From IMG/VR virus record IMGVR_UViG_3300021180_000008, positions 1-64,000 of that record: DNA of 64,000 nt; one strand, written 5' to 3'. Made by a program: the position numbers and the translations under genes. This stretch comes from a virus. Under the pieces are notes generated by a model. That model had not been told where the DNA came from. It ran no database searches and worked only from the letters and a program-made list of their open reading frames with translations. Of this stretch, positions 55,109 to 64,000 are shown one piece after another; the first letter of the stretch is position 1, and the number at the start of each line of letters is the position of its first letter.

Positions 55109-57937
55109 TCACTGCCCGTATTGGGATTTCAGAGCCTTTAATTGATCTAGTGTCATTCCCCCTAAGCCCGGCATCGAGCCCATACCACTACCTTGTTGTT
55201 GTTGTTGTGGCTGTCCTACCATCTGATTGAACTTCATCATCTGGGCTATCTGCTGTTCCGGTGTCATAGACAGCAATGCAGGTTCCAGCGGAGCCATTGC
55301 CTTAGCCCAGTTTTGAGCTTGTTCAGCAGGTGTACCACCCATAGCTCTAGTACGTTCAGCAGCAGCTTGAGCTTGTTGCAGTTGGATTTTGTATTGAAGA
55401 TCTTGACCTTGGTAACCAGCCCTTTGTACATCAGCTCCTGCTCGTTGTTGAGCAGCACTAGCCATAGCTTGTCTGTATCCAGCCATTGCGTCAATTTGGC
55501 GTTGTTGCATAGCCTGATTAACAATACCCCCACCGTAACCAGCCATATCAGCAGCAAAGTTACCATGACCAGCATAAGGAGACATCATAGCAGCAGTGCC
55601 AGCCATTGATTGAAGTGATTGAGGCATACCTAAAGCATTATCGTATTGTGGTTGAGCGTTTACTGTTTGTGACGGTTGACCATTAGCAAGGTCTTGTATA
55701 TTCTGAGCGTACGCGATATCGTCCTTAGTAATACCAGCTTGCTTAGCTGCAGCACTTTGTTGAAGAGCCTGAGCTTTCATATTAGCAATCTTATTCTGAA
55801 CAGCAGCAGGTTGTTCAGGGGCAGGAGCTGAAGGATTAGACATAGCATTCATGGCAGCAAGGGAACCTACGCCAGCCAAGGATGTAGCTACTCCAGGGTA
55901 TGCAGCAGCTAATGATCCAGCCCCAGCAATAGCAGGAGCGGCCTCAGGACCCATAGCTCCAGCAGCAAGGGCGGCAGGTATAATAGCAGCACCTACAGCA
56001 GCAGGACCTAAGATTGGGTGTTGACTAAGAGTGTTCTCAAGATTTGGAGAAGCTTGGTTTAAGTAGTAGTGTTCAGCAGTACCAAAGTCTTGCATAGCAG
56101 GGTAGATGTAGTCGCTCCACAAAGAGCCCTGACCATTGGTAGGAACTCCACCATTGTCATAACCTACTACACCACCACGAGCATAGCCAGCAGGTAAAGC
56201 TTCAGGATTGGTACCCAGCATTTGATTCACGAAGTTTTGAGCTCTAGCATCATCAATAAGATTGCCTACGTTATAGAGACTACCAGGAGTTGTCATAGTC
56301 TGAGGTACAGTAGCTATAGAACCACCATTATCGTAACCTACTAATCCACCATGCGAATAGCATCCACCAGCACTAGCACCAAAGTTTTGATGTTCTTTAA
56401 CCATACCACCATGGGCGTAACCATTAATAGAATGGGGTACTTGACCACCGATCATTAAGCCAATTTGAGGTTGTGCAGCACCTGGAGCAACCATACCCGG
56501 CATAGAGGGGTTAGCAAGGCCTTGTGAGGGGGTTGAGCCCATAGGACCTGGTTGCTGCCCGAACTGTTGAGCAAGTGCCTGTAGGCCTTGTAATGCCTCA
56601 GGAGAGGCTGTTTTAGTCTTGGCTATATGGGTCTTGGAAGGCTTGTGTAATAGACCAGCAGTTCTTTGACCATGGGAGAGGTGAGCAGGATTGACTAGAC
56701 CACCCTTCTTATAGCCCTTAAGACCTTCTCTATTGTAGCCAAGATGAGGTAAGTCTCTTGACATATCGTGCCAGTAACTAGGAGCTCCAGGAGCATTGTG
56801 AGAGTTTACAGCACCACCTTGACGATAGTTCATAAATTCAGTACTGGTGCTAGAATCATAAGTTGGTGCAATCAGAGCCTGATCAGCAGATAGATAATTA
56901 CCCGCAGTATCTTGTGTGACACCAGCTTGGTTCAAGGCACCTTGTTGAGTAAAGGGCTGAGATAGCATATTACTAAGATTTAGACCGGATAGACTTTGAC
57001 CCAAAGCAAGACCTTGTGTCATAGCAGAAGGCTGTTGAAGCGTTTGTGTAGAAGAGTTAATACCATAAGCACTAGCAGCCGGAGCCATAACCGATTGAAG
57101 GTTCGTAAGTTGCTGCCAAGGATACTGTGCTTGTTGTAGAGCGTTCTGTTGACCCGCTGTAAGCTGTTGTTGAGCCAGTTGTTGTTGTGTTTGACCGGAA
57201 GCTTGAAGAGCCTGAAGTCCCTGAAGACCGGTAGTTTGCTGACCAGTAGCGAGATTACCTAATTGAGCAGAACCTGCCAGACCTTGGTTGATGCCAGTCT
57301 GATAGCCTTGCATAGCAGTATTAAAGCCTTGGTTTAGAATACCAGCTTGTTGAGCACCAAGGTTCATCATGAAGTTAGAAGCCAGTTGACCTTGAGCTAA
57401 GCCAGTTCTAGAGTTACCAAAAGCACCTGACCCAGCAGCTTGTTCATTAAGCTGGTTCTGAGCAATACCGTAATTCTGATAAGCTTGTTGATTTGAGGTA
57501 TTGAGTACATTCTGGATGTACGGGTTCATATAGGACTGGAATTGAGAGTTATTCAGTCCTTGGGTAGCTTGATTCGCTAATTGACCAGTATTGCCAATAG
57601 CCTGATTATAAGGAGCTTGGTACTGACCTTGTATATCACTAATGCCTTGAAAGGCTTGAGTTTGTTGAGGATTGAAGCCAGCAACCTGGTAGTTCATCGC
57701 CGGATTATAGGGCGTCTGAGCTAAGGATGTTGCTTGAGATACGTTATTCTGATAAGGATTAGCAAGCCAAGAAGGAAGGCTATTTACCGAGGTCCCTGTA
57801 GCAGGAGCGCCTTGAGAAGGGTTACCACCACCCAAAGACCCACCTATTGCTGAGCCAGCTAAGGCACCTAGTTGTGGCTGACCTATAAAAGAACCGGCTA
57901 TACCGCCAACCAAGCCACCAATTGATCCACCAGACAT
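55109..57937 (-). CDS. Gln/Gly/Ala-rich internal virion or tail protein
   Basis: A 942 aa protein. The N-terminus is Gly-rich and hydrophobic (GGLVGGIAGSFIGQPQLGAL), like the ejected gp14-type proteins of podophages. A Gln/Asn-rich helical body follows to about residue 350. The middle holds repeated GGxVxYxxGG motifs (GGLVGYDNGG, GGVVGYDNGG, GYKKGGLVN). The C-terminal part is Ala-rich with coiled coils. A DNA-ejection channel component is likely. Upstream is a GNAT-like gene. Confidence 0.7.
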   Translation of the reverse strand: MSGGSIGGLVGGIAGSFIGQPQLGALAGSAIGGSLGGGNPSQGAPATGTSVNSLPSWLANPYQNNVSQATSLAQTPYNPAMNYQVAGFNPQQTQAFQGISDIQGQYQAPYNQAIGNTGQLANQATQGLNNSQFQSYMNPYIQNVLNTSNQQAYQNYGIAQNQLNEQAAGSGAFGNSRTGLAQGQLASNFMMNLGAQQAGILNQGFNTAMQGYQTGINQGLAGSAQLGNLATGQQTTGLQGLQALQASGQTQQQLAQQQLTAGQQNALQQAQYPWQQLTNLQSVMAPAASAYGINSSTQTLQQPSAMTQGLALGQSLSGLNLSNMLSQPFTQQGALNQAGVTQDTAGNYLSADQALIAPTYDSSTSTEFMNYRQGGAVNSHNAPGAPSYWHDMSRDLPHLGYNREGLKGYKKGGLVNPAHLSHGQRTAGLLHKPSKTHIAKTKTASPEALQGLQALAQQFGQQPGPMGSTPSQGLANPSMPGMVAPGAAQPQIGLMIGGQVPHSINGYAHGGMVKEHQNFGASAGGCYSHGGLVGYDNGGSIATVPQTMTTPGSLYNVGNLIDDARAQNFVNQMLGTNPEALPAGYARGGVVGYDNGGVPTNGQGSLWSDYIYPAMQDFGTAEHYYLNQASPNLENTLSQHPILGPAAVGAAIIPAALAAGAMGPEAAPAIAGAGSLAAAYPGVATSLAGVGSLAAMNAMSNPSAPAPEQPAAVQNKIANMKAQALQQSAAAKQAGITKDDIAYAQNIQDLANGQPSQTVNAQPQYDNALGMPQSLQSMAGTAAMMSPYAGHGNFAADMAGYGGGIVNQAMQQRQIDAMAGYRQAMASAAQQRAGADVQRAGYQGQDLQYKIQLQQAQAAAERTRAMGGTPAEQAQNWAKAMAPLEPALLSMTPEQQIAQMMKFNQMVGQPQQQQQGSGMGSMPGLGGMTLDQLKALKSQYGQ

Positions 57938-57939
57938 GC

Positions 57940-58440
57940 CTAATCCTCTTTCCCTATATCAATCCTGGCTGGAGGAGAGAAGACGTATAAAGAACCGACT
58001 TCAGTAAAGCCAAGATACGTTAAAAGCTTTTTCTTCTTCTCGGCGTCTACTTGATTGAAGAGGTCAAGTACGATGGGTTGTCTAACTATTATACCATATT
58101 CTTTAGCTGAGTTCAAAAGTTTTCTTGCCAGAGAAAAGGACCTAAATGCAGGTTTTATATAGAACATCAACCCATATACTATTGAATCTAAAGAATACTC
58201 AGGGACACTGTGTCTTAAAAGCAGGAAGCCATCTATCAGCTTAGGGTTAACTTTATTACGTCTGACAAAGCAAACCTCATTCAAGACAGCATTGTCAATA
58301 ACCGAACAAAGCTTTTCAAAACAAGGGGTTATGGGTATACCAGAAGTACGAATACTGTCGTAAGACATAGCGACAATCTGGGGAGCATCGTCAGGTAGGG
58401 CGGCTGTTATCTCATTCTCTTTAAGCTTTAATTTAGTCAC
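57940..58440 (-). CDS. GNAT-like acetyltransferase in the virion operon
   Basis: A 166 aa protein. A GNAT-type fold is suggested by AALPDDAPQIVAMSYDSI, the central strand FVRRNKVNPKLIDGFLLLRH, the acyl-CoA loop region YIKPAFRSFSLARKLLNSA and a C-terminal LLTYLGFTEVGSLYVF. The loop lacks the usual Gly-x-Gly. Acetyltransferase-like genes appear next to internal virion genes in other podophages. Overlaps the previous gene by 4 bp. Confidence 0.6.
   Translation of the reverse strand: MTKLKLKENEITAALPDDAPQIVAMSYDSIRTSGIPITPCFEKLCSVIDNAVLNEVCFVRRNKVNPKLIDGFLLLRHSVPEYSLDSIVYGLMFYIKPAFRSFSLARKLLNSAKEYGIIVRQPIVLDLFNQVDAEKKKKLLTYLGFTEVGSLYVFSPPARIDIGKED
58088..58116 (-). promoter_or_regulatory. Sigma-70-like promoter inside the GNAT gene
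   Basis: Minus strand: TTGAAC (58116-58111), 17-base spacer, TATAAT (58093-58088), with an extended TGG before the -10. It would drive the large internal virion genes downstream. Confidence 0.5.
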
Positions 58441-58700
58441 TTTGGTGTTGGATATCCTTGTGCTTTCAAGTACTTATGACCGATACCCTTTAGCTTATCA
58501 TGAAGCTTCTTAATCGTATCAAGGCCTTTTTCGTAGTCACCATGTCCAGCCCCAATAATAGCTTCAACTGAGAAGACGAATTCCCCAGATTTAACAGCTA
58601 TAGGGCCCTTAGGGTTACCAGCCTGATCTGTGACTACAGCCTTCAGGTCGTCTCCGCCTTTAGCTAGTTTAGCTCCGAGTGGTTTCTTGGGTGTTGTCAT
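58437..58700 (-). CDS. Small virion-operon protein, 87 aa
   Basis: It begins MTTPKKPLGAKLAKGGDDLK. A segment GPIAVKSGEFVFSVEAIIGA, then GHGDYEKGLDTIKKLHDKLK is shared by small phage proteins encoded before internal virion genes. Function unknown. A consensus-like promoter lies immediately upstream. Confidence 0.65.
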   Translation of the reverse strand: MTTPKKPLGAKLAKGGDDLKAVVTDQAGNPKGPIAVKSGEFVFSVEAIIGAGHGDYEKGLDTIKKLHDKLKGIGHKYLKAQGYPTPK

Positions 58701-58713
58701 GGTCTTCCTCTAT

Positions 58714-58742
58714 ATTATACAATAATTTCAATATTACGTCAA
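58714..58742 (-). promoter_or_regulatory. Sigma-70 promoter upstream of the 87-aa gene
   Basis: Minus strand: TTGACG (58742-58737), 17-base spacer, TATAAT (58719-58714). The ATG at 58700 is 13 bases after the -10, leaving a leader of about seven bases with a partial GAGGAA site. Confidence 0.7.
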
Positions 58743-58744
58743 GT

Positions 58745-59104
58745 CTAGTAGATAAATATCACATAGCTAAAGGTTCGACCAGCAGTAGCACTGTTGGTGT
58801 GATTAATCACTATAGAGCCAGCAGCCACTGTGTAGTAAAGGTTACCAGAGGCTACCTCAGCAGCAGCATTAGCTGTAGTAGGCATCATGAAAATGAGGCT
58901 ATTGGCTTTTATGAAAGTATTGGCTATAGTTGTCGAGGCTACGTTAGTGGTCAGTGTAACCGTGCCTGTTAACGTACTCTTGTTAAGCTGATTATTAAGA
59001 GAATTGAAGTTCTTCTCATTAATACGATTAACCTCATTAAAGTAGTCTCTAGTAGCCTTATCCTTTAAGCCATCTGCTTGAGGTATGCGAAGTAAAGCTG
59101 TCAT
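58745..59104 (-). CDS. Small tail or fibre-associated protein
   Basis: A 119 aa protein. A helical N-terminus (LKDKATRDYFNEVNRINEKN) joins a beta-rich Thr/Val/Ala part (LTGTVTLTTNVASTTIANTF) like a fibre head or trimerisation domain. It overlaps the preceding gene by 4 bp. Virion function is inferred. Confidence 0.6.
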   Translation of the reverse strand: MTALLRIPQADGLKDKATRDYFNEVNRINEKNFNSLNNQLNKSTLTGTVTLTTNVASTTIANTFIKANSLIFMMPTTANAAAEVASGNLYYTVAAGSIVINHTNSATAGRTFSYVIFIY

Positions 59105-61074
59105 ACACGTTCTCCATCAGCTTGGTAAGCAATACGCATCTTACCTAATTCAAATGTGGCACCGTTGGTGTTGCAGCTAAACTGAACTGCCATTTGTCTA
59201 CCCCTTCCCCTAACTGATATCTTATCATTAGCATCTGAGAAGTTGAATGGACCCTTAATAGTTATATCTGCATCAGGGTGAGGATATGTCTTAAACAGCA
59301 AAGTAACCTGTACTTGTCCGCCATTAGGCAAGAGTAAGTCAGGAACAAACTTGTTTATGAACAAGACATTGTCGCCATCGTCTATATCGAAATAGGCTGT
59401 CGTAATAAAAGCATCCATAGGTTGGCCATCAGCATCTGTACCAATCTCATGCGAATATAGACGACCATTGGGGTCCATAGCGTAAGGCTTAGGGAATATG
59501 GACTTGTCTACCCAAGCGGTTCTGGGGATAGCGCCATAGTCCATAACATTCTCTAACCAGTTGTATTTAATATAGTGACCGTTTTCAATCTCTGTTGATA
59601 CCGGATAGAACCACCATACTTCATTAAACTGAGCATTCATCCCACAATAACATTTTTCTTTCTGGCTAAGATTAGCCAAGCCAGCTCCAAACTGCGAGAA
59701 TACATATTTATCCAAAGTAGTAGGTAGAACTTGAACTATACCGTTATACATGTAGAAGTTGTCTACTCCCATCCAATACACAACCCCATTCACGTCAATT
59801 ACACTGTGAGGCCCCATAATAGAGATATTAGTGGCGAGTGGGACGAATTGGAATATATCATTGAGACCGTTGTCATTACCTACGTAAATCATGGCATAGA
59901 CAGAACTATTGGTGAAGACAAGTATTTCACCTTTAGTTTGAACGGCACATACTATAAAGTCACCAGTAGGAATACGGAAACTACCGGCTTGGTTTGTCTC
60001 AGTGGGCGTCCAGTCCGTATTATCCTCAGCATCGCTCCATCTGATTAATAGAGGGTCATAAACCCCAGTATTGATATCTTGAGTACCAAATAGGACAACC
60101 TGTCTAGAGGGCTGAGCCACAAGCATAAAATTATTCTCAGTAGGGGCATTCATAATAGGTGTTAATTGAGTGGTGAATGTTTTATCAATTACCCACTCGT
60201 AAAGCTGACCACCTGAGAGTTGAGCCATGAGATCTTCACCCCAAACATCAAGTGACCATTGTCGTAGCTCAACCGTAGTGCCGCTAGGAAGTCTGGGTAC
60301 GCCCCAACCTAATCCACCTTGACCAGCTGTACCATAAGTGCTACCACCCCAACCTATATTGGACTGGTTATCCGCCAGACCATTTGGAAGCAGTAGTTGG
60401 ATCTGTATCGTTCCACCACTAGAACTTACAGTTGCAGAAGCAGCTTGTTGAGCACTAATAGTAAAATTGTTCGGGTCAATAACGGTAATAACTTGGTAGT
60501 TACCATACAGAACAATACCGCCAACAGGAATAGAATTAGCTTGATTAACGTGGATAAAGTCCCCTACTGTTCTATTATGAGAGGGGGCATTGATTTGAAC
60601 ACTAAATGAATTAATGGTCGTGGAGATTACATTTACCAAGTTTAACGTAGCTACGACTGGTGTAATATCGTAGATGGTGTTTTGATAGAGTAATTCAACT
60701 TTCTCATTAGAAGCAGAGGCTAAGTAAGCAGCTCCACTCAAATCCTGCCAGGCCTTCATAGCCCTTGTTACACCAGTGAAAGTGTTAAGATTTTGACCAA
60801 CGTTAAAACCAGATGAGAAGCCTGAAGAGAAACCACCGGTTGTAGCTCTATTAGGTACTGTGGAGAAGCCGTTACTGAAGCCGGAAGAGAAACCTCCAGT
60901 GGCGGCGTATGAGTTCTTTATGGTCTCTCTAACCCAACCACCGATCTTCTCAGCCCTTGCTGCCCTAAAGCGTATGCAGTTACCATCTACGAAACCACCT
61001 TCGGCTTCATATTTAGTAAGGTTCCCGATGATACCGGGCTTCATCACAAACGCTTTTAAGATGGCGTCAGACAT
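59101..61074 (-). CDS. Tail nozzle or packaged-DNA stabilisation protein
   Basis: A 657 aa protein. The N-terminus PGIIGNLTKYEAEGGFVDGN, then RFRAARAEKIGGW matches podophage DNA-stabilisation/tail-hub proteins of the P22 gp10-like group. The body is beta-rich, with propeller-like repeats. Near residues 55-95 a GGFSSGF motif recurs in two similar blocks that interrupt the conserved N-terminal region. It overlaps the next gene by 4 bp. Confidence 0.75.
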   Translation of the reverse strand: MSDAILKAFVMKPGIIGNLTKYEAEGGFVDGNCIRFRAARAEKIGGWVRETIKNSYAATGGFSSGFSNGFSTVPNRATTGGFSSGFSSGFNVGQNLNTFTGVTRAMKAWQDLSGAAYLASASNEKVELLYQNTIYDITPVVATLNLVNVISTTINSFSVQINAPSHNRTVGDFIHVNQANSIPVGGIVLYGNYQVITVIDPNNFTISAQQAASATVSSSGGTIQIQLLLPNGLADNQSNIGWGGSTYGTAGQGGLGWGVPRLPSGTTVELRQWSLDVWGEDLMAQLSGGQLYEWVIDKTFTTQLTPIMNAPTENNFMLVAQPSRQVVLFGTQDINTGVYDPLLIRWSDAEDNTDWTPTETNQAGSFRIPTGDFIVCAVQTKGEILVFTNSSVYAMIYVGNDNGLNDIFQFVPLATNISIMGPHSVIDVNGVVYWMGVDNFYMYNGIVQVLPTTLDKYVFSQFGAGLANLSQKEKCYCGMNAQFNEVWWFYPVSTEIENGHYIKYNWLENVMDYGAIPRTAWVDKSIFPKPYAMDPNGRLYSHEIGTDADGQPMDAFITTAYFDIDDGDNVLFINKFVPDLLLPNGGQVQVTLLFKTYPHPDADITIKGPFNFSDANDKISVRGRGRQMAVQFSCNTNGATFELGKMRIAYQADGERV

Positions 61075-61077
61075 TTA

Positions 61078-62094
61078 TTAGGTTCCTATAACAACAACAC
61101 TGACTATACCGGGGTCTAAGAAGCCAGATGGATTCCAGACTGATATGCCAAATGTATTAGTAGTTCTCGCCACACCTGAGTCTTCGCAACATGCCGAAAC
61201 AGTAGGACTGCTATTAGATGTCGCTGTCACTGCGTAGTGTGTGTCAGCAAGAGCGCTAGTCATAACAACGGTATAATGCCCAGTTGAATTTCTTGTTACA
61301 CTAGTGATATTAGAAGACCCATTTATAGTACCGTTAGAACCATTAAAGTTAACCCAAGCAGCTACGGGGTTCAATGAAGCAGGTATCTGACCAGAACCAT
61401 TCAACTGTACTAGATTGTTAGCACTAGTACCTGGATTTAGAGTTGCTGCGCCACCAAGACCAGAGATATCAGTATTGGATAGGACAACAGCTCCTGTTCT
61501 ACCTGCAACTGAAGTAACCGCACTAAGACCAGTAACACCCGAGATTGAACCGCCAGTGATATTAACGTTATTAGCATTCTGAGTACCCATCGTACCTATA
61601 CCAAGATTAGTAAGGGCCGTTGAAATACTCGTAAGATCGGATAGATTATTAGAAGCCAGTAGCGCACCAATAGGAGTAGATGTAGCCACTTCCGCAATGG
61701 TCGTCCCACTAATATAGACTACCACCTTCTGACCAGTATTCAACACTACAGTACTAGAGCCACCAATAGCCTTCATAGTTACCGTATAAGCACCGGACCA
61801 CAAACAGTCGACAATATAAATTTTCGGTACAGCAGGGACAATTAGCTGTATGTTGGCACCAAGAGTTCCTACAAGCTGAAGAACCATGTTACGCGCAGTA
61901 TCAGGAGCCCCATTCTCAGTAGTTGCGGATATATCAATATTACTAGTACCAGTTATGGTTATAGGTGCCACACCACACACACCAGCTTCAATAAGCTCGA
62001 TAACTTGATCGTTAGTAACATCACCCCACGTATTGGGATTATCTCCATCCCCTTGAAGGGTAAGCCTGAGGCTAGGTGTATATGTAGCAGTCAT
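61078..62094 (-). CDS. Tail fibre-like protein
   Basis: A 338 aa protein. N-terminal attachment-type segment SLRLTLQGDGDNPNTWGDVT, then beta-rich repeats, a SASNNLSDLTSI-like segment (residues ASNNLSDLTSISTALTNLGI) common in fibres, and a C-terminal domain AAWVNFNGSNGTINGSSNIT found at the tips of many phage fibres. It likely contacts the host surface. Confidence 0.78.
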   Translation of the reverse strand: MTATYTPSLRLTLQGDGDNPNTWGDVTNDQVIELIEAGVCGVAPITITGTSNIDISATTENGAPDTARNMVLQLVGTLGANIQLIVPAVPKIYIVDCLWSGAYTVTMKAIGGSSTVVLNTGQKVVVYISGTTIAEVATSTPIGALLASNNLSDLTSISTALTNLGIGTMGTQNANNVNITGGSISGVTGLSAVTSVAGRTGAVVLSNTDISGLGGAATLNPGTSANNLVQLNGSGQIPASLNPVAAWVNFNGSNGTINGSSNITSVTRNSTGHYTVVMTSALADTHYAVTATSNSSPTVSACCEDSGVARTTNTFGISVWNPSGFLDPGIVSVVVIGT

Positions 62095-62097
62095 TTA

Positions 62098-62772
62098 TTA
62101 AGCTCCACTCTTAGGTGCATTTTCAACAGTGTTAATCGGCTGATCTGGGTTATGTTGTACTTCCCCATCATCTTTACGGTTTCTAGCCATAGTAATATTC
62201 CAGCCAGTTTTTAATACGTCATAAGCTTGTTCATAGATAGGTACCTGAGACCAGGCTTTCATAAATAATGTCATTTCAACCATAGAAGCAGCAAAGAGAA
62301 TATCTGCGCATCTCGTAGTAAAGTAGTTAGTCTGGTTTGTAGTGCCTAGTCTAGTGGGCTCAGCAGTATACTTCATCCTATACTGGTAAGAAACATCAGG
62401 TATGGGGGCCAATTGAAAGTTCGTAACTGACTGGTCGGCATAGTATTTAGGTGCTGCTGTTTGTGTTGGGTCAGGCCAATAGTCATTCAGGTAGTCTTCT
62501 CTACGCTTCTTAAGAACTTGGACCTTACCATTTACGATAATGTGAAAGTAATTAGCGTACCTATACCCAGTTGGCTTAGGTAGGGTATTGATAGCGGCAG
62601 TTAAAGTCCCTGTTACCGGTATCTCCAAATCAGGTAAATCCAATTCCCTATTTAATCTCTGCTCAGCCAACGATACAGCGTATGGTATATAGGCAACAAA
62701 CTCATCGCCATTATCTTCTGCAATAGCCTGGATAGTGTTGACTAGATCAGTGTAGGATTGAATATCAGCCAT
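62098..62772 (-). CDS. Head-tail adaptor protein
   Basis: A 224 aa protein. The segments VAYIPYAVSLAEQRLNRELD, YRYANYFHIIVNGKVQVLKK and FFATRCADIL-like region (YFTTRCADILFAASMVEMTL) match adaptor proteins that dock on the podophage portal. It lies just before the fibre and nozzle genes. Confidence 0.72.
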   Translation of the reverse strand: MADIQSYTDLVNTIQAIAEDNGDEFVAYIPYAVSLAEQRLNRELDLPDLEIPVTGTLTAAINTLPKPTGYRYANYFHIIVNGKVQVLKKRREDYLNDYWPDPTQTAAPKYYADQSVTNFQLAPIPDVSYQYRMKYTAEPTRLGTTNQTNYFTTRCADILFAASMVEMTLFMKAWSQVPIYEQAYDVLKTGWNITMARNRKDDGEVQHNPDQPINTVENAPKSGA

Positions 62773-62782
62773 TGTCTAATCC

Positions 62783-63874
62783 TTATAAAACCAAAAAGAA
62801 GCTGTTTGCAGCAGCAGTTATCGGGGCCTTAAATTCCATTATCTCGTAGCCTACTGTATCCGTAATACTAGCTGAAATAGTACCCCTTTGCGCCTTTACG
62901 GTTGTGGCATTAGTCATTGTTAGAGCAGCTAATGAGTCACCAAAGTCTAAAGCCGCATTTGTGCCACACGTAAAAGCTAAGAAGTTAGGAATAGTATAAG
63001 TTTGGTTAACTGAAGTAATTGTAGCAGTGTTACTTGTCTGGGCCGAAGACATGGCGATACTGCCACGATTCATAGTGTTACAAGCCCCAGATTTAAACTC
63101 TACCACAGTAAAATAAAATGTAGTCGTTCCACTGGAAGAAGCATTTTTTGTAGCTGTAACAGTAGTTGTATTGGTTAAGGTTAACCAAGCATTGCTAGAA
63201 AATCCGCCATCTGAGTTAACTGTATCGTTGTATCCACCATAGAAGAGCATCGTGTTAGCAGTTGTAACAGCAGTTATTGTCGCAGTTAGGGAAGCCCCAG
63301 TGCCTGAACAGGTAGATTGTTGAGTGCTACTATTCAAGAAACCTGAATTGAACTCTATAACAGTAAATCCGACAACAACGGTTCCTTCATTTCTACCTAT
63401 AGTAGCCGTTACAGTAGTGGCGTTTGTCAACTGTACATTTGCATTATCATCAGCAAAGTTATCACCTGCACCTGCTACCCAAGCTGTAATAAACCCATTA
63501 TAGATAACTGCCGCGTTAGTAGTCGTAACAGATGAGATCGTAGCTGTGTTAGATGTGCCACTAGCAATACTAATAGTACCAGTCTGCATACTCTTAATAG
63601 CGCCAGCAGTCCAAGTGACTACCGTAGCGTAGACAGTCGTAGCATTGGAGGCATCAGCAGTGTTTCTAGTGGCAGTAACAGTAGTCGCATTGGTTAGAGC
63701 TACACGTACAAAGTTAGTGTTAGCTGTATTAGTGTTGACTGGGTAGGTATTTCCATTAAAGAAGATACAGGATAAAGAGGTATTAACAGACGTAATAGAG
63801 GCGGTGCCGCTAGTAGCATTAGCAGCAATAGTAATTGTTACCTGTTGTACGTTGGTTACAGGACCGCCAGCCAT
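62783..63874 (-). CDS. Repetitive beta-sandwich virion protein
   Basis: A 363 aa protein made of four similar units of about 85 residues. Each contains NATTVTATR or a variant (LTNATTVTATRNTAD, LTNATTVTATIGRN, LTNTTTVTATKNA, MTNATTVKAQRG) and a TATITSV motif. Thr, Ala and Asn dominate. Such repeats form stacked beta domains, as in surface or fibre proteins. A surface-exposed decoration or fibre is likely. Confidence 0.65.
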   Translation of the reverse strand: MAGGPVTNVQQVTITIAANATSGTASITSVNTSLSCIFFNGNTYPVNTNTANTNFVRVALTNATTVTATRNTADASNATTVYATVVTWTAGAIKSMQTGTISIASGTSNTATISSVTTTNAAVIYNGFITAWVAGAGDNFADDNANVQLTNATTVTATIGRNEGTVVVGFTVIEFNSGFLNSSTQQSTCSGTGASLTATITAVTTANTMLFYGGYNDTVNSDGGFSSNAWLTLTNTTTVTATKNASSSGTTTFYFTVVEFKSGACNTMNRGSIAMSSAQTSNTATITSVNQTYTIPNFLAFTCGTNAALDFGDSLAALTMTNATTVKAQRGTISASITDTVGYEIMEFKAPITAAANSFFLVL

Positions 63875-63878
63875 TTAC

Positions 63879-64000
63879 TTAACCTCCAGTTGTAGGCGTA
63901 GGTGTTGGAGCAGGGGGATCAATTAGAACTAGGTTAGTAGTGTCTACCATCTTACCAATAGTCTCAGTCCATTCAGGAAGAGTTAATTGGTTGGGGTGAT
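63879..64000 (-). CDS. C-terminus of a virion protein cut by the window edge
   Basis: An open frame runs from the right edge to TAA at 63881-63879. The last residues include LPEWTETIGKMVDTTNLVLI and end in a Pro/Thr-rich tail (DPPAPTPTPTTGG). The fragment is too short for identification; context suggests a structural protein. Confidence 0.55.
   Translation of the reverse strand, partial: HPNQLTLPEWTETIGKMVDTTNLVLIDPPAPTPTPTTGG

Noticed and set aside
1-64000. CRISPR arrays, insertion sequences, integrase or repressor genes of a temperate phage
   Set aside because: No regularly spaced repeats, transposase, integrase or CI-like repressor was recognised, so the visible part gives no evidence for lysogeny.

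Overview
This window is most of a tailed double-stranded DNA phage genome, about 64 kb, AT-rich and densely coded. It looks like a podophage (short tail): it has a T7-type primase-helicase, a family A DNA polymerase with 3'-5' exonuclease, a gp2.5-like single-strand binding protein, a P22-type long portal protein, a packaged-DNA stabilisation or tail-nozzle-like protein, and very large internal virion proteins, one starting with a lytic transglycosylase domain. No tail sheath, tape measure or single-subunit RNA polymerase is visible. Holin, pesticin-type lysozyme and an i-spanin with an embedded lipoprotein o-spanin point to a Gram-negative host. Good sigma-70-type promoters suggest use of host RNA polymerase. 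The host cannot be named from the sequence.

Layout. Bases 1-6615 (minus strand): terminase small and large subunits, portal, a small protein, a GroES-like protein and a scaffold-like protein that runs off the left edge; the capsid gene must lie outside the window. Bases 6616-7672: about 1 kb without genes, a divergent AT-rich control region followed by a structured leader. Bases 7673-48676 (plus strand): early and middle genes. They comprise many small proteins (7.7-15.9 kb); a Prs-like plus nicotinamide phosphoribosyltransferase pair (15.9-18.1 kb); small proteins and membrane proteins (18-21.8 kb); an amidoligase / large RNA / amidoligase / glutamine amidotransferase cluster (21.8-27.2 kb); replication genes (28.2-37.5 kb); GIY-YIG and HNH endonucleases; nucleotide-metabolism genes; PhoH with a proteasome-like peptidase; and lysis genes (47.1-48.4 kb). 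Bases 48663-64000 (minus strand): tail and internal virion genes, read toward the lysis genes. If the genome is circular or permuted, both minus-strand blocks form one late unit.

The most unusual aspect is structured RNA. A roughly 640-base gene-free segment between two amidoligase genes (22.68-23.32 kb) is closed by a perfect 23-bp terminal helix and contains at least ten further helices. This is the layout of a giant ornate bacterial or phage RNA of the GOLLD/ROOL kind, or a new class. A complete type II hammerhead ribozyme core with all expected helices lies at 10167-10242. Further folded segments lie at 7.38-7.65, 9.36-9.60, 14.93-15.04, 15.45-15.64 and 37.81-38.08 kb.

How the genes work together. 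The Prs-like/NAMPT-like pair probably rebuilds NAD+ (NARP1-type or nicotinamide salvage) against NAD-depleting defences. The amidoligases plus a class II glutamine amidotransferase look like a pathway making amide or peptide modifications on an unknown substrate. Several promoters place the -10 box so close to the start codon that the transcripts would be leaderless or nearly so.
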